A stretch of 64,000 nucleotides of DNA. It comes from Phylloscopus collybita. Taxonomy: Eukaryota; Chordata; Aves; Passeriformes; Phylloscopidae. Where the stretch lies: the NCBI GenBank assembly GCA_027886175.1, contig JAJNNQ010000137.1, forward strand, positions 7,072,001 through 7,136,000, in the 5' to 3' direction. The translations under genes were made by a program, and so were the position numbers. The notes under the pieces were generated by a model. It saw only the letters and a program-made list of their open reading frames with translations, was not told the origin of the DNA and did not search any database. Positions 44,695-56,210 of this stretch are shown piece by piece. How positions within the stretch are numbered: the stretch's first letter is position 1; each line of letters begins with the position of its first letter.

Positions 44695-47070
44695 TGGATG
44701 TTTCTGCTTGCATAACTGAAGCCTGTCTTAGGTGTCTTCTCTTATAATCTGAAATGTTCCCCAGGCCCCAATTAGATTACATTAACTAGATTTACATCAG
44801 CTTATAATGGAACTTGGATAGTCTGCTCATATAATGACAGCTGCAGACAGACATTTAAATTTGCAGATAGACACTTAAATTATGTGTCTAATTTTGCACC
44901 AAATCCAACCCAAATCAGTCATCACTAGGAGTGAAAGCGAGAAATCAGCTACAGTCAGGGGAGGGCTCTACAAGTATTCTTTCAGTCTTTTCTTTTTTAT
45001 CAGTTGCACATATTTTTAAGTTTGGTGAGTTAGTTGTCCTAGCTTTCACGCTAACAGAGCCTGGCTTTTCTAAAATTTAAAAATCTTGAAATAATTATTT
45101 TTGAGGAGATCCTTATAGAAGACTGTCCAGACTGTTGACCTCAACATTAGATCCACTGTATGTGTGAAATGTGTTTGTGCAATGGACCTATGACTCTGGT
45201 GTTCTCAGCTTTCCTGGAGTCTGACTTCCATAAGCGTATCAGGCAGATGCCATTTCAAATAAAAGAGGCTGGGATTGAGGCATTTCCTATCCACAGTCCC
45301 TGTCTTGGGAGCAGTGGGGTCTTTGTCTCTTCTGGCTGATGTTGGCTTTTGGATCCTCTCTGGCTCATTGCACTAGCCAGAGTTCCAGTGTTTTGACTGA
45401 CCCCAGTTCTTACAGCCACCAGCTCCTGCAGTAGTGAGGCTGAGTAAGAGCATAGATTTTCAGGAAATAAGTCTTTACACTGCCACTTGATATCCAGATA
45501 AAAATATTCTTACAGCCTTTAGAGTCTCGTACAGACCTGGATGTAATTCTTTTTTCCACTTCTTTTCAGTCTGCTGGCTGAAATTTGCTGTCTAATGTTG
45601 CTTGTAATTTTTCTGGCTTGTTTTCAAGTATGCGCTTTTTTTCTCATTCATGGGGGGTTGCTTGGTTGCAATCTCTCAACCCCTTTGACAGATGCTAATC
45701 TTCATTTTGTTGCATTGATTCACAAGCTGTGTTACTTCTCAAATACTTGTTGGTTGAGCAAGACTCCTTGCTAAGCAGGGCACAACTCAGCACAAGTGGT
45801 GGGCTTAGAATGAGACTCTTCAAATGTAATTATTACAGAGATACAAACCAGGGTGACAGATAAGATTGAAGACCACCTACTACAAAACCAGCTTATCTAC
45901 TTAAATAAAATATAACCACTTTGATGCCTAAGTAGGTAAAAATACCCCTACTTGATTGCTGCTACTAACACAGCCCCTATTATGGGCTGTGTTACCCTCT
46001 TATGGACTAGCCAAGAAAGCAGGCACAGACTGTTCTGGTTGATAAATCACCTAGAGACAGACTAAAGAGTAATGAGCTACTGAAGCTCACCCCACACAAG
46101 TAAGGAAAAGGTAGCAGGTAGGATTCCCTCCATAATGGTACTCACAGTCCCAGGCAGGCTCCAGTCAGACTTCAGAGGATTAATCTCAGCACTTGTGTTG
46201 GTGTCAGAGATCAATAACTCTTGGATTTTTATTTATGATCTCTTTACTGAACAGCTCTGTGGCTCAGCTCATGTTGTTCTGATTTCTGTTCTCTTGTTCC
46301 TGTGAACTTCAGCTGAGAAGTGCAGATAGAGAACATGCTCTAGAGAGATGATGTACCTCAAAACTCAGGATATTCAGGCACTGATTCTAAGCAGTAGTAC
46401 CCTATTGCTTCTTCCTTTTAAGTTTGTTTATTGCATTGGATCCGTGGGGAACTGATCTACATTGCCTGTAAGCTAGAAAAAGTGTGTTGGCATGTGTACA
46501 AAAAATGATTACAGGTGGATACAATGTTTTGCAGCCAAATGAATTCCCTGACACAGCTGAAGAAGGGACAGGCATGCCACAGGACCAAGAGTAAATGCTG
46601 TGGTGGAAGGAAAGAGAAACTCCTTTAGGCAGTGCTGCTGCTGCACCTTCTGTGTTTTAAACAATTACGAAATTCTTTATTCAGGCACAGTGGTAAATAT
46701 GGGAGATCTAAAGATTCTTTTTTTAATGAATACAATATACATCCAAAGGGACTGCTGTATCTGTTTGCTAACCAGCTACAAGTTGTGCTTTGGGATTTGA
46801 CACACACATCTGCCTGCCAATATCTGTACTGTTTGCATGCCATCCTTGCCATGTTTGGGTATCTTATGACTTACAAATTGCTTTCTGAAGTAGATTTTGT
46901 AGGGTTTCTATCCTTTAATTGAGGACAGTTAACCTGCAAGTCTCTTGTTCTTAATTTGGTGGTACAGATATTCTAATATGTATTTATCTAATGTTACCCA
47001 TCTAAGAACAAATCTGCTGGAGAAATTGAGGACTCCTCTGTAAATTGTTTCATCTAATGTTTACATTTCC
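44695..47070. other. unique non-coding stretch
   Basis: No gene or mobile element recognised. An 11-bp-arm inverted repeat lies at 45966-45994. The frames near 46.6-46.9 kb (up to 96 codons) have no motif. Confidence 0.5.
45966..45994. other. inverted repeat, 11-bp arms, 7-bp loop
   Basis: TAACACAGCCC (45966-45976) pairs exactly with GGGCTGTGTTA (45984-45994) across CTATTAT. It would fold into a stable short hairpin as RNA. Confidence 0.92.
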
Positions 47071-47071
47071 T

Positions 47072-47641
47072 AGTTTTGGCTGTGGTAGAGTTAATTTTCT
47101 TCACAGTAGCTGGTATGGGGCTATGGTTTGGATTTGTGCTGAAAACACTGTTGATAACTGAAGGATGGTTTTGTTACTGCTGAGCAGGGCTTACACACAG
47201 GAGAGTCCTTTTCTGCTCCTCACCCCAACCCACCAGCAAAGAGGCTGGGAATGCACAAGGATTTGGGAAGGGACACAGACAGGACAGCTGGCCCCAAATG
47301 AATGAAGGGATATCCAGACCCTATCATGTCATGCTCAGAATACAAAGGTAGGGGAAGAAGCAGGAAGAGGAGACCATTGATGGTGTTTTGTCTTCCCAAA
47401 TCACTGTTATGCGTGATGGAGTCCTGCTTTCCTGGTGATGGCTGAACACCTGCCTACCCATGGGAAGTGGTGAATGAATTCTGTGTTTTGCTTTGCTTTT
47501 CTCTACCTATTAAACTGCCTTTATCTCAACCCATGAGTTTTCTCACTCTTACCTTTCCACTTATCTCCCTGATTCCACAGGGGCAGGGCTGGAGTGAGGA
47601 ACTATGTGGGGCTGAGTTGCCAGCTGGGGTTAAACCAGGAC
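47072..47641 (+). mobile_element. ERVL-type LTR, near complete
   Basis: Same family as the LTR at 32.2 kb but with its 5' part. GGCTGTGGTAGAGTTAATTT (about 47079), the TTCACAGTAGCTGGTATGGGG block and TGCTGAAAACACTGTTGATAAC open it. Shared blocks follow: GTGATGGAGTCCTGCTTTCCTGG (about 47413), TGGCTGAACACCTGCC (about 47440), ATTAAACTGCCTTTATCTCAACCC (about 47509) and terminal GCTGGGGTTAAACC (to about 47636). ATTAAA at 47509-47514 is the probable polyadenylation signal. The last bases are mutated from the usual ACAACA-like end. No internal viral genes adjoin it, so it is a solo LTR. Its orientation equals that of the 32.2-kb copy, but the 14.5 kb between them holds host sequence and CR1s, so the two are not a provirus pair. 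Confidence 0.9.
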
Positions 47642-47839
47642 TGTTTGCATATTATTTGTAGCTGTATGATGAAAACAGAAGGCAGGCAGTAGTTGCTGAA
47701 TATGAAATGTGCCCTAAAACCATGTGGAAGAAAAACAAAGACTAGATACTATCCAAACATATTTGGTGTAACAGAGGAGATTGCTGACAGAGGCTGTACC
47801 AATCCTATTCAAGACTTATACAGGAGTTGTGCTTTGCAG

Positions 47840-47902
47840 AGGCTGCATGATAAACTCTTGACTTTGCAAAGTCAAGAACAGGAACAGCTCCTTGGTCTCA
47901 AG
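47840..47902 (+). other. 63-bp exon-like segment, unknown product (speculative)
   Basis: GTGCTTTGCAG just upstream resembles a weak splice acceptor, and CAAG|GTAGGC at 47903 resembles a splice donor. The 63 bp between are open in one frame (21 codons, reading RLHDKLLTLQSQEQEQLLGL and then Lys), and the frame stays open upstream to 47693. The Gln/Leu/Glu-rich peptide could form a helix. I do not recognise a parent protein, and such signals arise often by chance. Confidence 0.15.
47856..47877. other. perfect 22-bp palindrome
   Basis: TCTTGACTTTG is followed directly by its exact reverse complement CAAAGTCAAGA. The arms contain GACTTTG/CAAAGTC, close to nuclear-receptor (HNF4-like) half-sites. 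It lies inside the exon-like segment. Confidence 0.97.
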
Positions 47903-48554
47903 GTAGGCTCTGTTATTAGATGGTTTTCAGTTACTTTAATTAAGCTATCTGCAAAGGAATGCTTAAAAAAGCATGTTGATGAACAGCATGACTATTTACA
48001 ACACACTTAACAAATACAGCAAGTGCAGCTCTTTTGAGTGTCAGTGCAAAGTGTACAGCCTTCTATGAGCCAAGATTGTTTACTCATTTTTCCAAAAGCA
48101 GAGGAAAAATTCAGGCTGTGAAAACCAGGCAGAACTGAATTTCCATTGGTTACAGTGTAAAACAACTTTCTTCTCAGGTGGGTGTCCAGCTACAAGGTTT
48201 AGATGAAAAAAATTATCCAGGTATCATTGCAATATCCACTGGAGGAGAAATTGGTTGCTCTGGTAACTCATTATTTAATGTATGTATGGTGATATAAATA
48301 GCAACACAGCATATCTTTGTTGTCATGCATTATCATGTTAAGTGATGTAAAGAGATGCCACCAAATTCAGGCTTGAGACTTCTGCAAAGCACAGTATATT
48401 GATACCTCTGTGTGTGTGAGAGAGAGAGAAAGGGCTCAGTCCCTTTTTTAATAATGCAGTCCCAATGTAAAGGCTGCATAGAAGTATTATTCCATTCAGA
48501 TAATACTTTGAAATATCATCAGAAGAAACATCTTTGGTACAAGGCCACAAGAAC

Positions 48555-48718
48555 TTAAAAAAAATACAACCCAAAAAACCAAAAACAAAGCAATCCAAAA
48601 AAACCCAACCAACCAAACAAAAAGAACCCAAACCAAACAAACAAACAAAAAAAAAACCCCAACAAACCAAAAGAAACAAACAAAACCACCCAAACACCAA
48701 CAAACAAAAACAAACCTC
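48555..48718. repeat. A/C-rich low-complexity tract
   Basis: Runs of AAAACCC, CCAAACC and (CAAA)n units give a C/A-only strand. On the minus strand this makes open frames full of Phe, Trp, Val and Gly (121 and 65 codons) and on the plus strand a Lys/Gln/Pro-rich frame. None is a gene. Confidence 0.92.
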
Positions 48719-51700
48719 TACTTTCCCAAAGTGATGGAAGCTGTTCTATTAGAAATCATGGAAACACTGCTCTCCAAGATAGCCTGGCTTTCAAGGAAAA
48801 TAAGTAGTACAAAAGTTCCATTTAAAACTAAAACACAAAGAGTAAAATAGATAAGTAGTAGAAAGGAGAACTTTAGTTCCCATTTAGTTTAGTTTGGTGA
48901 AGATCTGGGTATAAAAGCAAGGAAGAGAAAGGGTAATTTTAATAATAAAATGTGCTCACCTCTCAGGATGGGTGCATGCCATGATAAATTATTTCAATCT
49001 ATAACCTTTTTAGTTCCCAGTAAAATTGATCTTTCCAGACAAATCATCCACCATTGAACTGAATTTCTCAAATTTCTCTGAATAGGTGATGAGGGTCCAA
49101 AAAACAGGCTCCAAACACATGCCCACAGAATTCAGTCTAGTAGTGGAATTATTAGAGGTTACCAGCACAAAGTTTGTAGTCTGTTAATATTAAGACGTTA
49201 AAAACATCATACAAAGTTAAAAGAGGACTGGTTAGACCCTAAATATACCCTAGATACCCTAAAGGCATCCTTTGTGTAAATAGTTTACAAATGGTATTGC
49301 TCTTACTGGGAAGTTAGCACAGTTGGTGAGTGTCTCTACTCTGTACAGTCCATTCATTGAATAGTGTTGAGAGGTAATTACAAAAGTAAATTACAGATAC
49401 CTGAAGATGCAGGTATCTTACAGTGCACCTCTCTGTGTAACTGCTCCCCACTGGTGGCTGAGGTGGCTCAGTGTCTGAGGTGGCTTTCCATAGCTCAATA
49501 CTGAGATCAGCCTGGAGTCCAATGGTGGCCACCATGTCTTGAAACTTGGAACCAGTTTACCAGCTGTGTCTTGTAAGTTGTGCTGAACTTACCATAATTA
49601 GACTCACACTGTTCTCCAAATCAGTTAATTTTAAATGTCATTGTTTTAGCTACACATTTTCTAGTCACATAGATTATGGTAGTATAACCTTTATGCAGTG
49701 ATAGGTGCAGTGACCAAAACAGCTTGTGGCTATATTATTGCTTTCCCATAGATTTGAGGTGTCCAGCTTCACTGTGACTGTTTCAGGAGTAAAAAAAAGA
49801 GTTCTGAGGCAAAAAAGTGCTTAAGTTCACTCATCTCATTTTTTGGGGGGTGTTAAAATGTAATCACAGAGAAATCAGCTTGTTCTTTCAGCTGCAAGAG
49901 AGGGAATTCTTTAGTTTGCAAACATACTCCTTCCCACTGTCCTTTGTGCCCCAAAATGTTTGTACTAGCAAAAATAAAGATGATTTTATAGGCGCAGTGT
50001 TTCTTGATGACTTTTTGTGTGCAACAAATCTTTCCTAGGAGTCTTTTCATGTGACTGTGTTGTGAAGGTTAGACAGCATAAAGGTAACTCATTTAATTAG
50101 AGCTTATTTATTTCCTCTTTTAGCTAGAGACAACCTTGAAAATCACCATTGTGTTTCTAACTAGCAGGAAGTAAAGGCAAAGTTGGTCAGCCAATTGCAG
50201 CTCAATATTTACTTTTCCTTTCTCAAGCACATGGAAAACATAGAAAATGCAATGAGAAGAGTGTGTAGCTGACTTCTAAGCCATATTCTGAGGAAGAAGG
50301 CAGGAGGGAGAGTGAAATAAGAGGATGCAGGCAGAAATCTGAGCATACTTGAGAAGACACTAAGCCCCGTGCACAATCTGTCCCCTTTGGCAACACAGGC
50401 AGACTGTCATTCACTCAGTGTGGGCCAGATCCTTTTTTTGTCTGGAAACGTGCTTTTAAAAGGGGCTCCATATAAATAATTTCTATGTTCAGGAGGTATT
50501 TTTTGACAAACTTCAATAGTACTGTTCTTGCTATCCACATTCATTCCTATGAGGATGGATTACATTGCTGTTTGAACCCATAGTTCAACACATGAATGGC
50601 ATTTTTTGAAATATACACAGAGATTGCTTGTTACAGCAATTCCTTTTGTTACTCATTTCACACAGTAACTTGCATATACATTAGTGGTAAAATGTTCCAT
50701 GGGAAAAACTTGTAATTGCACATATTTAAAGGGTTCATCATTTACCTTTATTACAACTCTAGTTGCAGCTGTGGTCTCAAAAATTATCCCAGTGTGCACC
50801 ATGCTGGTGCAATTAGGAGAAACTGGTTCTTTGTCTTTATAATCTTTCTCTGGGTGAGAAATAAGAACATCAATAGAACAGAGAAATCATTGTACTGTAT
50901 TCTAACTCGGTAAATCAGCCTGGCCCCACGACAGTTCCTGGAGTGGTAAATCAGACTTGGAGAATAGTTTGGGAAGGGAAACCTAGTTAGAGTGTTTGCA
51001 GTAAATATAAGACCTGATGCGTGGGCACTGCAGTCACAAATCCTGTTATATGCTAATATGATTTATGCACATAACACCCAAATATAATTATCAGAGTTAA
51101 CCCCTGTGTACCTGCTGTATTTAAAATTAAAATGAAGTGATGTTATTTGCACTTTCAGAACAGCTGATCTATATTACACACAAACATTTAATAATTTAGC
51201 TTGTTTTTACTGACTGAATACACTGTGCCAGACCAAAATTCTTCTATTTCAACTGTGATTGACTTTCTTCTTGAACCTGATGTATCTTGAATTCAAATGA
51301 ACTGTCTTAATTGCAATTTCATTTAAAAAAATATGAGTTTTAATGGAGGTATTCCTTAGCCAGGGAATGAAGGATATCATGGGGGCCAGTTTGATACATT
51401 GTGCTGTGTGAAACTGATGTTTAGCAACAATTTTCCAACGTAACCTTAACTCTGGAGTGAATTCTTAGTAAGTGGAGATGAGACACCCAACATAACCAGG
51501 TAAATGAGCACCTTCCAGTCTAGAGCTCTCTTCAGGATCATGGTTTTAATTAGGGTGTCTATACTGACTTAATTCTCTGCTCCAAGAGAAACAGTATTTA
51601 TTTTCTGGACCTCTTTTTGCAGAACTCTTTGCACCCTTTATGGTTAATGAATTGGCTTTGCCCTCTCTAAATAGAGTTTAGGGCAGTCCTGTATTTGATC

Positions 51701-52627
51701 ACCCCCGGACCATTCTCCACTCAGTGTGTTTTGTGTGCCCAGCCAAATACGTGTAGGAGCCAGCTTTGTTTAGGAAAAACCTTCTGATCTGCAGGAGATA
51801 AAAATCTTGGCTGATGAAGTTGTGGACAAGCAGGAGAGTAGAGAGTGATCCAATTGCTGCTCATGTTTAGGCTTTGGTGTAGCAAAGCACTCCTACTCCA
51901 TTTTTATTTAATACAATGACTACTTCTCTTAACTGAGGACTAACCTTCCTTCCTACCAACTGCTAGGGACTTCTGAGAAAGATCTGTTAGTGCAAAAATT
52001 GGAAAAATGATGCTTACATTTTTAAAGACTAATGAATTCTGGAATGCAAATCCATCTGCACACACCCTGAGAGCAGAAATTGTGGCATTGCATATGCCTT
52101 CTGTGCAATACTCAATCAAAAAAGCTGCAACCTTCTACACTTGTAGGTGATGGCAGAAATAACTCTATTTTGACTAGCAAACCAAAAAATGTATTGACTT
52201 AAGAAAGCAGCATTTTTCATTTTGAAAATGTCAAAACAAACTGTCAGCAATTTCAAAAGAGAAGTCTCTAAGATCTGTTTGTTTGCCTCTTCTGATTGGA
52301 AACAAAACTTACAAAAACTTGCTGTGAGAAAGTTTATTGTTTTGTTGAATCATTATTTTCTGAGAAGAAAAAGAAAATTCGAAATCTTCTCAGCCATCCT
52401 GATAATTCCTGATTTTTGCTGCTCTAATTTCCATAGGTAAAGAAGCATGTGCTAGTGATTCCTGGAATTACATATGAATATTTTAGTTGTCATCTTGGAC
52501 TCAGATCAGATTAAAATTCTATGACCTTCAACAGTCAGCATCTTACTGTGAAGGGATTTATTCCTTTCAGTTTGGTTCTTGTGCTCTTTGATTCAGGTTT
52601 TTGCTTTCATGAAAGGATTTCTGTAGC
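48719..52627. other. unique non-coding stretch
   Basis: No gene or mobile element recognised. AT-rich with open frames of 73 codons or fewer. Confidence 0.5.
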
Positions 52628-52686
52628 AACTCCTTGTTAACTAAGGAGTTAGTTATATATGTAATCCATATATGTTATATATGGAT
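52628..52686. other. two adjacent hairpin-forming inverted repeats
   Basis: AACTCCTT (52628-52635) pairs with AAGGAGTT (52643-52650) across a 7-bp loop. Thirteen bases on, ATCCATATA (52664-52672) pairs with TATATGGAT (52678-52686) across a 5-bp loop. The second is AT-rich and could extrude as a cruciform. Confidence 0.85.
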
Positions 52687-55260
52687 TTGTAGAGTTTATT
52701 ATTATACTCAATTCAGTTAGAAAACTCCCATAGTAACTAGACCTTTATTCCACATCTCTGTCTTGATCAAAATACTGAAAGTTTCCAAGGTGATAGAGAC
52801 CTACTCCCTCAATGTATAATCTTGTACCTGTTACTGGACAGATTAGAGGAACACTGTGCTGAAATCCCTTTAAAAGGGTCAAGGCTGCATCTTAGCATCT
52901 CACAGAACACCACATAGAAGACTATAGTGGATTCATACAGGAACAGGCCATTTTTCCAAGAAGGATCTAGTCCAACACACCTGACCTGGCTTGCATTGGT
53001 GACACAGGCTGTGGCCTGTCCTTAGCATGGCCATCTCCTGTAGCCACTGCTGAGGTGCAGCATGGAAACACTCTTCATGCAATGGCTCACTGAGCAAACT
53101 GTGCCAAGTGCTGCATGCACTACAGCCTGATGTATTGGTTTCACCACAAAATCAGGAGAGTTCATCAGTCTCATCTTAAAAATGATGTGTTTCAGAGTGC
53201 ACAATGGTTTCAGCAATAATCAATCCCTCCCCTGGCTCAGCTGGGCGGTTAGCAACAAAAAGTAGTTGATGAGAGCCTGTGAAAGACACATAAAATAATC
53301 TGGAAACCAATTGACAGTTTAATTGGCAAATAAACCTATTCTTTACCCCCAAATGTTTCTGAGGATTGTGCAAGTAATGAGGTGGAAAAGATTAGCATCA
53401 ATAAAATTCCAAAAATAGGACAGAAAAAAAAACATGTAAGACCGTAAAAGGTCAAGTTCAAGGAACATGAAAACCAACATTAAACCTTGACTAGTCTGGC
53501 TGGGAGATATCTATGGGTTGAAATCTTTATACAGCATAAGGCCTGAAGTTTTTGTAGTGAGATTGCTCCCATTTACCAAAAATACTTAAAAAACATTAGA
53601 AAGAATGTAATTTTTTTTTAATTGCAAATAATAACTCCTCAAGCTCACTAGCACAAAATTTAACATGGGCATTAACAGGATCCTGATAAAGATTAGTCCT
53701 CCCCAGAAAAAGCAACAGCTATTTAGCAGAGAATGCAAGTCATAATGCTGTAAGATCCTTTCCTTAGGGCATTAACCAACTGCAGACACAAGGAGTTAAG
53801 AACAAACTTCTCCCTATGAGTTGATTATTATTTAATGAGCCATCATCATTTTAGTAATGAATGAATGAATGATTGGAAAATTAATCTATTTATTTTCTTG
53901 TGTTATATACTAACTTGAAAAAAAGAAATCCACAGGAATCAATGGCTAATTTTTTTGAAGATCTAGGCACTAGTCTGCTGCCTGTCAAGGCTGGAATTAA
54001 AACAAATTTGCTCCCTTGCAAGTTATATTAAGCTGTAATAACATGAAATGTGTGAAAAACTTCCAGCTGTGATACAATGACAAACTCATGCAAACACATA
54101 CAGTTTTTCACTATTGCATATCTCTGGTTTTGTGCACTTTTACATGGTTCAGGTAGAAAAATCACAACTGTGTTGGGTGACACTATCTCCAGGGAACCAG
54201 AACATTTAGAACCATTGAGGGGATTCACAGGAGAACTGCCATCCAGTTAGTCTTAAAGAAATAGTAAAAGCTGTATTTTTTTTCTCCCAAAATACATATG
54301 GATATTGAATACCAAGTAGCAATATGAGCTGCTTTTTCTCTAGGCTCAGAAGGAGCTGACCGATAAATCTCATTATTTCCACGCTTAGGACGGTTGAGTC
54401 TGCAGAAGACTTAATATGAAACTGGATTATAAAAACTGTGGGATATGTCTAGACCAAGCCAGAAAAGCAGATTCTTCAGGGATGCAGATTGCTTCCACCA
54501 GCAGAATAATACTGGAATCAAGCAAAGAACAAATTCTGAAAATCAAATTAAGAGCGTCTAGCTCTTTATCAGATGTTGCTATACAGAGAGAAGTGAAAGA
54601 GCAAAGACAAGTCCCCAGAAGGTCGTAGGGGAAGATTTGGCTCCTGATGAGGGCTTCCAAACCACTGTAAGACTCTTAAAAATGGACTTCAAAACAAATC
54701 ACTTAGCTTTCACTCAGAGATCTGCACAGAATCAGAAGAAATTAAGTCTCCCTCTCCAGCCTGTTGGAGCTGGTTCTGGTTTTACCTCTGAGGTCCTGTT
54801 CTTCACTATGACAGTTTCCAGTGAGTAGTGGGAAATTAGTTCTGCCTCTTGAGTGTGACGTTCTGAGAGATAAAAACTATCAGTTTCCTTTCACAGAATT
54901 TGGGCTTGACTTCTGCTTTCTTTGATCAAAGTGAAAGACTTTCTTCAGACTATGTCCTCTGACTTCTCCACTATCTATAGCTCCAGTGAAAGACAGAGGG
55001 AATTAGAAGAGAGGACTCAATCCCATGCAGTAACAAAAAGTGAGAGGATGATGAATATCACCACACTTCCCCAAAGAAGGAGGATGACAGACTGGAGAAG
55101 AGTATTGAGGAAATATAAAGTGGGGGCTGGACAACCCAGGGCTTCCACAACTCACGACTCTGATCAGGTTGACTACCAATGCCAAGGTGTTCTGGGAGTA
55201 AAACACTGGATAAAGCCTTTCACAGTCAGTTTCAAAATTATCTGTTGTGTGCTGAGTTTT

Positions 55261-55262
<2 letters not shown>
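52687..55262. other. unique non-coding stretch
   Basis: No gene or mobile element recognised. A short (AATG)4 repeat lies at 53856-53871. The 143-codon frame at 54922-55353 ends in a poly-Phe run made by the poly-T tract and has no domain I recognise. Confidence 0.45.

Positions 55263-55298
<36 letters not shown>
55263..55298. repeat. poly-T tract, 36 bp
   Basis: Thirty-six consecutive T. It is the longest homopolymer in the window. No retroposed gene is recognisable on the strand for which this would be a poly-A tail, and no poly-A signal precedes it there. Confidence 0.97.
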
Positions 55299-56107
55299 CC
55301 TATTACAAGCACATAAGAGATCAAATAAAATGGAAAGATACATCACCAGGTAGAGCTACCTTTTTCCAAAACACACTGCAGCATCACATCCTAGCAAAAT
55401 ATAAGGTCCAGGATAGCAGGTAATATATTAATGGATTATAAACTAATATATTTCATTAGAAATAACTTCAATTTAGGAAGTTTCAAATGAAACAGGATGA
55501 TTCACCCAGCAGGCTGCAGATGAATCCAAGCTCAGCAGTAGGTGCTGTCTCTCACAAGTACAGTCTGTCTTCAGAGTATGAAAAATGAAAATTTCAGCTC
55601 TACTGTTCCAGGGCTGAAGTGCAGGCAGCTGCCTCAACAGCCTCAGCCTGGAGTCTTGAGAGGTTCTCCCTGTTACGAAGTTTGAAAAATACCAGGCTCA
55701 CCTGGTCTGAGCTTCCAGCCATAGAGGTGTAGTTTGGATGTCTGCAGGACTACAACAGAATTAGTCCAAACTCTGCTTCTGAGTTATGCAGCTCTTACTT
55801 GGAGCTCCATCAGTCTTCCAGAGCTAATCCAGCTGTCATGTCTGAGCTTTGACTTCCCAGACTTAAATTACATTCTTTACAATTTTTTTACAAAACTCCT
55901 TATTGAAGTTGCTTTCTTTTTTCCTCCCTGTAGAAAACAATTGAAATGGCTGTTTTGTTATTTCTTTAAAGCCCTCAGAAACAGAGCAGTTTTCCTATCT
56001 GGAGTTCACTATAAAATCTAAATTTACACAATTAAACATGTTTACACTTGAAAACTTATATTCATTTTGGGTTTCTTTTTGGTCTCTTAATTTTGTTTTG
56101 TCATTGT
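55299..56107. other. unique non-coding stretch
   Basis: No gene or mobile element recognised. The 95-codon frame at 55734-56021 has no motif. Confidence 0.5.
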
Positions 56108-56108
56108 C

Positions 56109-56210
56109 CCTTCCTTCCTTCCTTCCTTCCTTCCTTCCTTCCTTCCTTCCTTCCTTCCTTCCTTCCTTCCTTCCTTCCTTCCTTCCTTCCTTCCTTCCTT
56201 CCTTCCTTCC
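56109..56210. repeat. (TTCC)25 microsatellite
   Basis: Twenty-five perfect TTCC units at 56111-56210. This is a pure polypyrimidine tract with mirror symmetry, able in principle to form intramolecular triplex DNA and likely to vary in length. The Phe-Leu-Pro-Ser repeats in overlapping frames come from it. Confidence 0.99.

Larger units (their letters stand above)
47642..48535. other. unique stretch with a candidate exon
   Basis: No established gene. It contains an exon-like 63-bp segment (47840-47902) and a 22-bp perfect palindrome (47856-47877), both listed separately. Confidence 0.45.

Noticed and set aside
32195..47641. The two same-strand ERVL-type LTRs as the ends of one provirus.
   Set aside because: The interval is 14.5 kb and holds CR1s and unique host sequence, with no retroviral genes. 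The first LTR is also 5'-truncated.
48338..48703. 121-codon minus-strand frame rich in Phe, Trp, Leu, Gly and Val.
   Set aside because: Produced by the C/A low-complexity tract read on the other strand.
55263..55298. Poly-T as the tail of a processed pseudogene on the minus strand.
   Set aside because: No recognisable gene sequence or poly-A signal on the expected side. Processed pseudogenes are also rare in birds.
54922..55353. 143-codon frame ending in poly-Phe.
   Set aside because: The poly-Phe is the poly-T tract. The rest shows no domain and no convincing splice or start context.
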